Shown piece after piece: positions 10,501 through 20,943 of a DNA stretch of 64,000 nt. The stretch is from Oscheius onirici. Its lineage: Eukaryota > Nematoda > Chromadorea > Rhabditida > Rhabditidae. How positions within the stretch are numbered: the stretch's first letter is position 1; each line of letters starts with the position of its first letter. The position numbers were made by a program, and so were the translations under genes. Under the pieces are notes generated by a model that saw only the letters and a program-made list of their open reading frames with translations, did not search any database and was not told the DNA's origin. The stretch covers positions 3,458,501 to 3,522,500 of the forward strand of contig OW051470.1 in NCBI GenBank assembly GCA_932521025.1. Direction: 5' to 3'.

Positions 10501-13154
10501 AAATTGAATTTTTGAGAAAACTATCGAACCAATCGAGCTGATATTTCATAGGGGTGATATTTAACACAGTAGAATGCTACTGTTAAAAAAACAAAGATTT
10601 CCTCTCAGCGAACTCGAACACTGGTCGCTCCAGCGTGGTTAACACACAGGCACTGCGCCATTATGACGAAAATTTGAAAGTCGAATAACTTTTTGCGCGA
10701 AAGAGTAAAATACGTTTTTCAAAAAAAAAAAGATGCCTCTCGATGAGCTGAATTTTTTTGTAGTTGACCATTTTTTTGTATCTCCGAACCTCGAAAAGTT
10801 ATCGCGAAAATACGTTTTTGGTCCGATTTTCATAGCTACCGTAACCCTTGATCCCAAAACCCAAACTGTCCCAAAAGTTCTCACAGGTTTTTTTTCGGGG
10901 TCGACTACCCCCAGGAACAATCCCGGACCGATCCGATCAATTTGAAGGGTAGCTGTAGTACTACGGGACACGACTTCTATAAAGTTCCCGACCCTACCCG
11001 GGTAAATTTTTCTTCACAAGTTTTTTACCCGGGTGAGAAACATATGTAGAAAAATTTACCCCGGTAGGGTCGGGAACTTTATAGAATACGGCCACTGACG
11101 CGCCCTAATACTTGCAATGACTAACTTGAAAAGCAGCCTATCTTTCATTTAGGCGTCCACCTGCTCCGCGACGGAATACCGCCAGCAACGGAATACCTCA
11201 AGAAGCGTGCCACTAATCCTGACCATCCCGTAGATTACATAAAAAATGAAGAAAATCAAACGCCAATAATTCCGTTGGATAGGGCAATTCCAGAGCCACC
11301 CAGAAAAAGAAGAAGAACGCAGAACATTTTCGAGCTCCTCGGACTAAAGACTGCCAGGAATCTGTGGAGACAATATACTGCTTATCCTAATCTGTCGGTA
11401 TGTTCTTTTTATATGTTTTGTAATCAGTAAAATCTTTCAGATTGGTGATCAAATCTGGTACAACACCCGTAGATCGATCGCACATGAAGAGCGTGATTAC
11501 GCAGGTTGATCTTTCTTTTTAGCATAAAAATGATATTTTTGTTTAGCTAGAGGCGTCATTCGTCGATACGGAGATGTCAAGATTGCCAACTTCCTTATGC
11601 CATCCAATCATCCCTACGACGGTCTCTATTGGCCCATTTTTCAGCCGATTGATGCCGTAGCCATTGACGAGGAACAAAGGTAATCTTAAGCTCGAACCTT
11701 AATAATTCCAAAAAAGACACCTGTTGGAGAATGCCGACGTCCAAAATCAGATAGTGAACCAGACAGTCTGTAACTATTCCTCTCGACGACTTGTACGTCT
11801 TTCTTTTCTATATACCTGGGCTGTTCAGCTGATGTGTGATGATAATCCAACAGCCTGGAATCGGAACTTTTCACAGGCTTGTAACAACAAGAAGCGTAAG
11901 AGGATGAATCTTCAGCAGGTACACACTTTTTTAAGGTAACAGATAGGAACAAAATAGTTTCAGCGCGATCACCCGCCCACACCTGGCCGTTTCTGTAACC
12001 GAGTTGGGTACGCCCGTTGTTTGTCTGGAGTAGAGTCAGTTTGTTGTTTGACAAAACAACATTTGGATTTCAGTCCTGATAAAGAGGAACAAAATGCAAG
12101 AGAAAGAAATAGAAGAACAAATGAACAAGAGCGTCGGAATTTGGATATGCAGCTCGAACAGCAACGACAAAAGGTCCTGAAAGCCCACAATCTGAAGGAC
12201 GGTGACCAAATCCCTGCCGGTTATCTTACTGAATACAGTAAGTTCGTATTTTTAACTAAAAATGTGTAATTTAGTCCACGCGTGTCGGTCAACTCGTTTG
12301 AACGATCATATTCGGGCTGCTTCTAGAGACGTCTTCTCAATAGTCGACAGAAACGGTCGTTTCCCTGGAAATCGTCGGCCAAATCCATTTGTAGAGTTGT
12401 TAATTGTATTGGGCTCAAAGTTTAATTTAGCCGAAACATTGGTTTGTGATTCCATGGGAAGAATACGTTCCATCCAATGATCGTCGCTCATTTCTGTGCA
12501 AGTACACGAATCATTACAACTTCTACATTATCGGCAGAATTCCGGTTAGTGTCTATTAATTACTGTCGATTATTTTAATTGCAGACGAGTGGTGATATGA
12601 CTGACTTGGCCAGATGGATTGGCGCCGCCATGACTGCTATTCATCGAGCACAGTTCACCAACAAATTTCTGATAATTACTCAAGAGGACCAAAAGCTCTG
12701 TGTCGATCGGCAGAGACAAATTGAGCGTTCTTTCCCGCGTGGATCCACTGTCAAACTGAGTGATCTGAAGAAAGTCTGTGCTCTGAAAGAATGGGAAAAG
12801 AAGTACTGGCCACGGATTTGGGACCACCTTAGCGCCAATTTCCGAATGCTTCGTAAGCGTTTTCATTTAAAAAGTGAGCCTTCTTATGTTTCAGCACCAG
12901 TCTCGATGCTAGTTCCCACATTGGAAGTTCCTATCGACATCGCGTTCAAAAATGTAGCTAAACTGGAAAATCGTACCGTCTATTACAACATGTTAGTCAT
13001 TTTCAATAGCTAAAGCTTTTTTAGATACACTGACGCCAAGCGAAATTATCTGGCCAAAGTTAAAAGAATACGACAACAAGAAGAACAAAATAGATGGAGA
13101 GCAAGACGTGATAGAGACTACTACGATAATTACCGTGGCGATTACAGACGCTGA
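7566..13154 (+). CDS. Large basic, probably nuclear protein of unknown family
   Basis: One continuous model of about twenty exons, phase-checked throughout, starting MPANLPPDLMDPGD. Exons include 7566-7609, 7651-7805, 7844-7984, 8028-8180, 8228-8313, 8355-8492, 8536-8622, 8660-8749, 9370-9596, 9633-9743, 9783-9919 and 11153 onward; the last ends at 13154. The product has several Lys/Arg clusters that could be nuclear localisation signals (DPRKRKKIQPKKK, PPRKRRRTQNIF), acidic stretches, a possible folded part with SIGDQIWYNTRR and IIGRIPTSGDMTDLARWIG, and an Arg/Tyr-rich tail. I do not recognise the family. Introns at 8750-9369 and 9920-11152 are enlarged by palindromic transposons; the other introns I placed are about 36-55 nt. 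A 39-nt in-frame segment at 12035-12073 may be intron or exon. No function is claimed. Confidence 0.72.
8833..8902 (+). repeat. 5S rRNA-derived segment (left arm of palindromic element)
   Basis: The run CCGTCCGATCTGGCAAG followed by TTGGGCTCGGTTAGTACCT and then GGGATCTTGGGTTCC has the order and spacing of the internal control region of 5S rRNA, compared from memory with the nematode 5S sequence. The 5' part of 5S and its 3' pairing end are missing, so it is not a functional 5S gene. Confidence 0.75.
9195..9263 (-). repeat. 5S rRNA-derived segment (right arm, inverted copy)
   Basis: This is the reverse complement of the left-arm copy, read on the minus strand. It keeps GTTAGTACCT and the GGGTTCC end. 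Both copies point toward the centre of the palindrome. Confidence 0.75.
10003..11105. mobile_element. 1.1-kb palindromic element with tRNA-like module, inserted in an intron
   Basis: The termini GGGCGCGTCAG and CTGACGCGCCC are flanked by TA (10001-10002 and 11106-11107). Long arms (about 10010-10370 and 10600-10978) are reverse complements with some divergence. Each arm holds TGGCGCAGTG (a tRNA A-box-like motif); the right arm, read on the minus strand, also has the B-box-like GTTCGAGTT. A second small palindrome sits near the right end. No transposase ORF is seen. Confidence 0.82.
10977..11084. mobile_element. Small palindromic MITE nested in the 1.1-kb element
   Basis: CTATAAAGTTCCCGACCCTA at the left and its complement at the right bound about 108 bp with a short centre. 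It interrupts the symmetry of the host element, whose left end has no matching insert. This places its insertion after that of the host. Confidence 0.75.
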
Positions 13155-13483
13155 ACTTTTCTTTTTGTACGTACTTTAATATTTTTTAGTTGTTCATATG
13201 CCTGTGGTGAACATAATTGTTTTAGTCAAACTTTTCCCTTTCGACCTTAGAAAACACGAATAGGTATCAAATCTCATTCAAATAAATCTTTACAACTGAC
13301 TGTGACATCGAACCCGAAAAGTTGTCATGAAGGAGTGAGAGAAAGGATATGTGGGGTAGAAAGTGAAAATATGCAACGTGTGATCAGAGATGGAAGTCTC
13401 GTTGAGAGTCTAGCAGTTTTCTTTCATCGTCGGACAGTCGATGGATTCCGATTCCAGCGCCGTATACAACGAATTCAAATGGT

Positions 13484-14135
13484 CTATATTTGACTTTTCA
13501 AACGAAAAAGAGTTCGAGCCCACCTTCCAGGCAGCAACTGGAAAGCTTCGAGTCCGCTCAACCCAGTAGCCGTGCTCGAGGTGACAAAATTTGAAGAAAC
13601 GACTTTGCCGGCCTCAATTAGAGCGCTATGAATGATAATCTGGCCCTTTTCGTGAGTGTGAACAAAGAGACGGTCTCCAGTCGGAGTATTGATGATTCTG
13701 GCGTAGATTCCTGAATTAGACTGTCAAAATTGTTTCGTCGTCTAGACTCACCCCGTGTAGCTCCGGGAATACGTCCCAAACTTCCAGCTTTTTGTATCTT
13801 TCCCGTCCCTTTTCCACGTTCTTCGTAGATGTCAACTCGGCAGTCTTTCATTCCGATCAGCAGATAACAGGGCCTCCCTTCAACACGACACAACTGGGCT
13901 ATTCCAATGTCCATCTGTGCTCTCCACTTTTCTTCCAATGCGATTTTCTCACCTTATGGAGCTCCATCCTCTCACTTTTCATTTTCTTCTGTTGATGGCG
14001 ATCCAAATCGTTCCAGACCTGGAGCGTCTTGGAGTTGAACGTGTAGCAGCCCATCGGGCGGCCATTAAAGCAAATCAGCTGCAACTTTTGTCTTTACACG
14101 ATATTTTTTTCTTTAACAATAAGTTTAAGTGACAT
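13484..14135 (-). CDS. Small protein of unknown function (about 165-170 aa)
   Basis: Exons 14135-14118, 14078-13953, 13914-13752 and 13710-13484, joined by 38-41 nt introns in phase. It begins MSLKLILICFNGRPMGCYTF. It contains strand-like stretches such as RVEGRPCYLLIGMKDCRVDI and RLFVHTHEKGQIIIHSALI that look like beta-propeller or other beta-rich repeats, but no family is recognised. It is divergent from the RING gene, with about 465 nt between the two starts. The last 30 codons are less certain, because the frame is simply open to the stop at 13484. Confidence 0.55.
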
Positions 14136-14600
14136 ATAAATAAGCTCGGCTTCGAATAGGAAACGGAACAAAACGTTTTAATTTTAGACAGTTCAAACTG
14201 GCGGCAAATTTGTGTTTCAAAATATAGGCGGGAACAGCTGCACATTCGCTTTTCCGTCTACTTTTACAGCAGCCTTTATTCTCTCTTCTCAATTTTTCTC
14301 ACCAAAAAAATCATAGAATGTTTGTAACTTATTTTTGCACGCAAAACAACGTTGCAGTTGAGTTTGTTGACTCAGTTGGAAATACTTTTCCTGCATTTCT
14401 AGTTCACCTCCATCTCGCTGTTTTGATTGTTTGCTTCGTTCATTTATTGTTTACGAAATTCCATAACGTTGTTACTGGGTTTTCGCTTACTGTACAGATT
14501 TCCGTACGCAATACTGCGAAATAAAGGGATTCGAATTATTTGGTTCCCTCCCTTCTTTGTTCTAGTCTTCTTTGATTTATCGGAAATTTGTAACTTTCAG
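14136..14600. promoter_or_regulatory. Divergent intergenic region between the small minus-strand gene and the RING gene
   Basis: No gene is seen in these 465 nt. A T-rich CAG acceptor (TAACTTTCAG) directly precedes the RING gene ATG. The rest presumably holds the promoters of both genes; no clear TATA element stands out. Confidence 0.4.
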
Positions 14601-15697
14601 ATGGCGTCAACTGGTAACAGAGGCCGCAGCCGCAGCGTTTCTGGCGGCCGAGGTAGAAGACTGAATGGCGTTTCCGCACCCATGCGTACTCGTCTGATGG
14701 CTACTCCTGGTAGGGATAGCAGTAACGAATCCAGCAGTCCGCGCAGAACGGCACGTGTGATGCCAAGGGTTAGTATCATTTGCCTTTTAGTCAAGCAATA
14801 ATTTTAGGGCGGCATCAGAAGAGGAACAGCACGTGTCATGGTCCCCCAAAATCGTTTGTTATTTCGGCAGCAACAACAAAATGGACGCAGAGCTATTAGT
14901 CCATCTTCAGGCACTTCAGATGAAGGTATTAGTTTTCTAAACCTAATTCCAACTTATTTTAGACGAGGTTCCACCTTCGCAACGCACAAATCGAGCCACT
15001 CCTGCTATGACTAGAAGATTTCGACTCCCGGTAGTGGACCTAGATGATTCGCGTCTACAGCCAGGAAATGAAACCTATATGCGTGATTCTTTCGTGACTT
15101 CCGATGGTGGAGAGATTGACACCAATTCCGACAGATCTCTCAGTAGGACTTTACAAGTAGTGTATTCTACGACATATATTTAGTGATTTCGGACGACACT
15201 GATGACGAAGATAGAATACCCTGGTTTGGAGGACGGTAAGCTCGTTGAGCTGAAAACATCTTTCTTAGAAATGTCATTAATCGCGAGACCGGGAGCTCTG
15301 ATTTTGACGATTTATCTGACGATTCTGAATCGAGTGCTGATGAGCCGCCAACCGCACCCGATCCGGATGATGCTAGCGTCATAAGGTTACTTTCTTTGAT
15401 TCGGTCTATATCTTCTTTCAGATCTTCCGAACACGGACAGTGCACAATTTGTTTCGAGGACGCTCCTTACGATCCTGTTGGATGTCTAATTTGCCGTCAG
15501 CTTATTGGCTGTAGAAAGTAAGCCGGCTCTCTTCTTTTATCTAGTTTTGTTCTAGATGTATTGAGCATTGGTACCACGTAGGAATCAAGAAGAGAGCAGA
15601 TCATATCCAGGATGCTAAAAATCATTCCCAATGCCCTCTTTGTCGTCACCAATGGGAGAGTCAGCCCGAAATTGACAGCATTTTTGTTCTTGATTAG
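14601..15697 (+). CDS. RING-finger protein, probable E3 ubiquitin ligase
   Basis: Seven exons: 14601-14768, 14808-14925, 14963-15142, 15184-15235, 15269-15385, 15422-15517 and 15556-15697. The N-terminal two-thirds is Arg/Ser-rich and disordered (RGRSRSVSGGRGRR), followed by acidic Asp/Ser stretches. The C-terminus has a RING-like zinc module: CTICFEDAPYDPVGCLIC, then GCRKCIEHWYHVGI, then CPLCRHQWE. The spacing CxxC...C/H...CPLC fits a C3HC4/RING-H2-type finger. Such proteins bring E2 enzymes to substrates; substrate and localisation are unknown. The ATG lies directly after an AG acceptor, which suggests trans-splicing. A polyadenylation signal AATAAA is at about 15800. Confidence 0.85.
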
Positions 15698-15732
15698 GTT
15701 TTTTTAACGCTTTCATATTGTGCTCAAGTGTT

Positions 15733-18700
15733 CTATTTAACTTTGTAAATTGAATTATCGTCTACCTGGCTAACATTGTGTAGTGGCTCAATCTGGGCAA
15801 TAAACTTTTCCTGTATGTTGAATTGATGATCTCCGGTCAGAAGAGCGACATATGTTCTGAAAGTGATTGCTTGCTATTATAGACGATTCGACCTCACCGT
15901 ATTGCCTTGTCGGCAAAACCAATGGCATATCTAGAACACTAGAAAGTTAGACTAAACAAATAGGGCACCTCAGTTTACACGGGAAAGATCGGAACTCCAT
16001 GGATGGATCTATGCTGACGTTCAGAACCTCGACAGGCTTTCCAGTTTCGTCTACGACTTTCGATTCACCCAGATCATGCAATCCCACAAGATCTAGAACA
16101 ATTGATTGTCAAGCTATGTCTCAACACTTACCGCCAGAATATTGCAGAGCTTTGATTCTGCAGTAGGTCGAACTTCCAGCCACAACGAAAGCTCCTTTGT
16201 GTTCTTCCGAAAATGGCGTGACAGCAAGGCAATGAGCTGGAGTTTGATGACAAGTCACACGATGCCATCGATCTGTGCTCCACCAATTTATTTATATTTC
16301 CGACGATACCATTGTCTCTCTCCGAGATGGCAACTTCTTGAGAAGAGGCCGAAATGGCCAAGATTGTTCCCTCGACGTAGAGAATCTTGAGATCATGGAT
16401 GACTCCTTGTGAAAATGGCTGGGCCAGCATTGTGCTGGCAATTATGGCATGCTCAAACTTCATCTGCTTGTCAAAGGCTAGATGAAGAAGTCCGCCGTTG
16501 AGACTGCCCAGTATCTGAAGACAAATTATTTCAAAACGAATAAACTAATACCATTCCATCCTCTTCCATCAGAATCGAGGTAAGGTGGTCGAACGCCGGC
16601 AAAACTACTGGATTCCCAGCATCGAAGTAGCGTTTGTCGCTGAAATTCGTCTTTCTTTAAAAAGGCTAGGAGAAATTGAGGGAGCGTGCATTCATGCGGG
16701 GACAGGGATCGAGTTCAATTACCGATTCTGCGGAGAGGTTCCCCTTCTCTGTCTGAAAGGTTTTGGATTCAGGAATATAATCGTTGGTAGAGAAGACACG
16801 AACCTGTTGAAATAGATGGGAAAGACTCCTTTGTCATCTGCCACATAGACTCCTTCGAGAGAGCTAGTCATGAGGCAGGCCGAGGTCAGCGAAGTCTCGT
16901 AACAGGCAGCCAGACTGATCGAAGCCACTCTAAATTTTTTTTTTTATTATCCTTCAACTTTTCAGAGTGAAGTATAAATTCATGACTTCGCTCTGTCACG
17001 GAGCCCTAGTCGTGGTTTCCCTTTCAATCCTCCTTTGTTACTCTCCTCCAGTCACTCTCCCTGACCCTCCAAGGAAACTGCCAAAATTAGAACCCGCTCC
17101 CTCCCAAGCCCTATTTCAAAATTTAGGACCTGAAGTTCCTAGCTTTAATGAGGCTCAGTCCTACTGTCCCTTCCCTACTCCCCTTGTCACTCTGTGTTGC
17201 CTCCTGGAGCCATTCTCATGTACAAGTGTACTGTCAACAATTCCGTCACGAGGTTAGTTTTGGTAAAATATCTACGGGGAGGGTCGGGAAGTTGGGCTAG
17301 AGGGTCTAGACTAGAAATTGGGCAAGGTAGTTTACATTTACATTTTTATTGACGGTATCAAGGGGGTTCCTAGATTGGGTCCCTTGCCGCTCCCATGGTT
17401 CGAATCCACTCTTCGCCGTCCTCCCTTGCCTGTCACACAAACACACACACAGACTTGGGAGCAATATAAAATAGATTTACTTATAACTTTTCAGACTGAC
17501 ACATCACAACACTTTACGTACAGTTTCAAGACTATTTTCTGCAATTAAATTTGATTTATTTCTCTAAATTGTTTCCGAAAAAGAACCTACCGAATTCCTC
17601 TTCTGGGATAGATGGCCAGAGTCGTGAGTCCGGACATACAATAGAGAGTCAAGTCTCTGGCAGAGTAGTCGAGTAAAAAGTGGGTGAATCTGTCCTAAAA
17701 CCAACTGTTCAAAAAGAATTCTCAGAAACCCACAGTCTTCTCCGCTCTGTGTTCGTAGATGGAATGAGAGAGAATATTTCGGATGTCTTTTGTACTGTCA
17801 GTCATCCCAGAAAGAGACTCGATGAGAGAATTGATCTTGCCATTCCATTCTTCAGCAACTGTCGTCATTTCTGCTACTTTCACCTGGCGAAGCAGCTTTT
17901 CCACGTCGTATTTTCTTAAAAAGAGTTCTCTCTAAATGCATTCGCTAGACAGTACTTTTCTTCGAAGACTCCCATGCTTTTGTCAATGATGGTCCCATTG
18001 CCGCTCTGAAGACATTCCTCGTACAGTTTTGAAATCTTCTCCAGTTCAAGTACTTCCTATACAAAATTCTATCAATTGAATCTTTTCCCACCTTTTCCAA
18101 AGCATCACTTAGTCTCTCGAGTTCCTCGTAACCGTTGACAGCCTTGATGACCAGAGGAATGAACTTCTTTAGAGTTGTGAGTCTCTGGGAGATTCTTTCA
18201 GCCCGAATCTGGAAAGCCATCAAATTAAAGAAGAATAAATGATCCTACCGAATGGTTTTTGAAGGAAGTTCGAAGCTCGACAAAGTCCTGATGAGCAGCC
18301 ACCAGGGCCTCGTCTGTCTGCTGTCCGTTCTCATGTTCCGATGCTTGGGGAGAGAACTGGAAAACTGGATCAATCAAATTAGTTACTTACTTTTCCCTGA
18401 AGTTTCTTGACCAGAAGGAGCATCTCGCCTCGACGTCCCTTCTCTTCCTCTTCGAAAACGACAAGTCTCTCAATCTCTTGAGTCAAAGTCGTTATCAATC
18501 CGGGTAGATGATTCCGGTTCAGGGCTATTTTCTAAAGGAAGAGAGCTATGAGAAATACGAGTAAAGACTAACCTTCACTAGAAGCATGTCGTCGTAGTTC
18601 TCATTGATGATTCCGACTCTCACAAAGCCGTCATAGTAGGCCACATGGAGGACTCCACTGTCTCTCCAGAGGATTCCAGAATGAATCGTTCGACTGTAAG

Positions 18701-19904
18701 AGATAGCAGTTGGGCACTCAGCGACTGAGCCTCTTATCCTCTTATTTAAACGCGAAGAGTCACTCAAAACTTATTTCAAACTTTTCACCCCCTCGACTAC
18801 GTCAAAATCGAATTTGAGGGCAACTGATATATCGAAATGTTGCGAGGAACCCGGCTACCACGTCCGTTTTTCGAAATCATTCGCTTTTCACTGTTTTCAA
18901 GTCCTTCAATGGCTAGACGCTCTGAAGTCTCAGGTGACAAGTTATGCCCTGTCGAGAAATTAGGCAACAATTAAGTCTTGAACTAGGGGGAAAGTTCGAA
19001 CTACTGTTGTAGCACAATGGCTACTGTTGTGGTGTCTTTTAAAAACTAGTCGAACGTAAAATTTCGCTTTGTTTTTATGGATAACGTATATATGATCCAA
19101 AGAGACCAAAGAACTCTTTCTAAAGAACCATAAGAACCCACTTGCACTTGAAGACTTGAAGACACTCAAAGGAACATCCGTAGTCTTCAACACTGAACGA
19201 GTAATGATAGACTCCGCAATCAAGTAGAAATGTGAGCAAAAGTTCCGTTTTCGACTGTTTTTCCACATCCACGGAAACGATATTTCCAGGCAAGACGAGA
19301 AGTCGATTCTCAGACAGAAAAGTTCCTTCCGATAGTTCGTTGTTGTTGACGAGTGTGGCATGACGCGTTCCGTACACAAAAATGTGGTCTAATAGATCTC
19401 TTTCTAGCAAAACATGACAAGACTAACCTGAATTCGGGAGGACTTTGATCTGTTTGACGACGTCTTTCGATCCGAAGACGGTGACAGTTATGACTCTGAC
19501 CGGCTGACCGGTATCCATCGCCCTCAAAGTCTCTCCAGGATGGAGTACTTCCACATCTCCGCCACATCCTGAAACTCTTTGATCTGACCGAAAACAAGAG
19601 CAATTTACCTGATAGTAGTCTCCCGTCCTTCAATCTGTGAAGTGCTAGACGCTGCTGGTAGCCCGGATTGCCGTAACAGGCCACTCTGTTACGATAAACC
19701 AAACCACCGAGGTCCTGCATGGTACAATCACCCTAAAAATGTCTTTCCGGGAACAGATGTCACAGTGAATCTCTCGGATCCGTCAGTGGTCGAGATAGCA
19801 ACAGATATTACGCTCAGAGAAACTAGGAGATGTTCCAAAAAAGAACAACTAATGATTGGTCAACGATTGGAACGGGGGAGATAGCAAAGAGAGAGCTCTG
19901 GCAT
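15733..19904 (-). CDS. Large protein with beta-propeller-like ends and a central coiled coil, family not recognised
   Basis: Many short exons are joined by 35-50 nt introns, phase-checked at most borders. The likely start MPELSLCYLPLSLSVIS (19904) is hydrophobic and could be a signal sequence or a buried strand. The N-terminal part is beta-rich (RVITVTVFGSKDVVKQIKVL, DHIFVYGTRHATLVNNNELS). The middle (about 17.7-18.5 kb) is Glu/Leu-rich helix (GLITTLTQEIERLVVFEEEE). The C-terminal part again looks like propeller blades (LGSLNGGLLHLAFDKQMKFE, RYAIGFADKAIRTYVALL). The end TGDHQFNIQEKFIAQIEP precedes the stop at 15733. The intron at about 16.93-17.6 kb is enlarged by a dispersed repeat. Nucleoporin, SF3B3/DDB1-like and semaphorin families were considered, but none fits clearly. 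Confidence 0.6.
16965..17540 (-). repeat. Copy of a dispersed repeat inside an intron
   Basis: The stretch beginning TATAAATTCATGACTTCGC runs with 75-90 percent visual identity to the complement of 51360-51545. The right part (about 17430-17470) carries the shared motif CTTGGGAGCAAT, also present near 23985, 51925, 52725, 57875 and 59455. The open frame across it is a by-product. Confidence 0.75.
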
Positions 19905-20943
19905 TGATAAGACTGTGCGTCAAGAGCACCCCTGAAAAAACAGTCGCGGGCCGGCTGGACGGAGCGAGGAACAAGTGTTGCCGCGTCGGAAATATGATTA
20001 ATGTTATGGGACAGTGGTCCCGAAGAAATGTGTGACACAACGTGAAGAGGGTGTAACTCGCCCTCTTGACTGACTACAGGCTCAGATTACCCAGAGAAAA
20101 AGAGACTGGAGAGAGTATGTTTGGACTGATATTAGTCACTGTTCAGAGTCGTCTCTATTAATGTCAATGATTCAATTGAACGTAAACTGATGGCTGGAGT
20201 AGATAAAGGGGATAACAGGTGGTTGGAACCAGAGAGCGGCGGCAGTCACAATGACTGGGTAAACAGTCCGAGACTTTTCCCGACTTTAAAGACCTCGAAA
20301 GAGACGTGGAAAGGGCCATGCATGGTTTTTTACAGCGAGAGCGAGAACAAACGATCCGATTGATTCGATATCTCGCTCCTGGTGAACACATTGTAAAGAA
20401 CGAGGCCTCATTGGTCAATTGAGCTCAATGACTAGTAAACAGAAGGTCGCTGCTTCTATTCCAGCATAAGACAGAAAACACTGCTGTTACAACAAAACTG
20501 GAGCTTTTTCAATTCCAAAAAGGAAAACTAATTGAAGTTCGAGGTCAGTTTTTGCAAAAACGACCACACCCTGCGAAATTGGCTTGTCTGCAAGTTTGTT
20601 CGAGAGATTAGTAGACGCGAGAACAGTCTCAGAGCGACTCGTTACACAGAACAATTGGTTGTGGAACATACGAGAGAAACAGCTATTTGACCAGCCGATT
20701 GGCACGAAGACCGCCCCCTACGACCCGCGAATATCAATCGCCCAGAAATCGTTCGATTATAAAGAGATGTTTTGAGTGACCTTTGTGAGTTTGAGAGGTT
20801 AAGATTTACACACCGAAATGGAACATGCACCGGAATAAGAAGATACCACAAGTATGAAAGACGACTATGGGTAACTACCTAATAGGGGGATATTGGATGC
20901 AATGAAAATACTAGAATGAAGAAGAAAATGATCGAGATATGAT
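19905..20943. other. Intergenic region without a recognisable gene
   Basis: Several short open frames exist on both strands, but none has acceptor/donor pairs or conserved motifs. It lies between the start of the propeller-like gene and the 3' end of the deubiquitinase gene, both on the minus strand. A small hairpin (GAGGGTGTAACTCGCCCTC) is at about 20047-20065. Confidence 0.5.

Noticed and set aside
13302-13493. Short plus-strand frame near 13.4 kb
   Set aside because: Overlaps the 3' end of the minus-strand gene and has no motif.
16967-17257. Open frame of 96 codons in an intron
   Set aside because: Lies inside a dispersed repeat with a second copy at 51350-51550 whose frame is broken.
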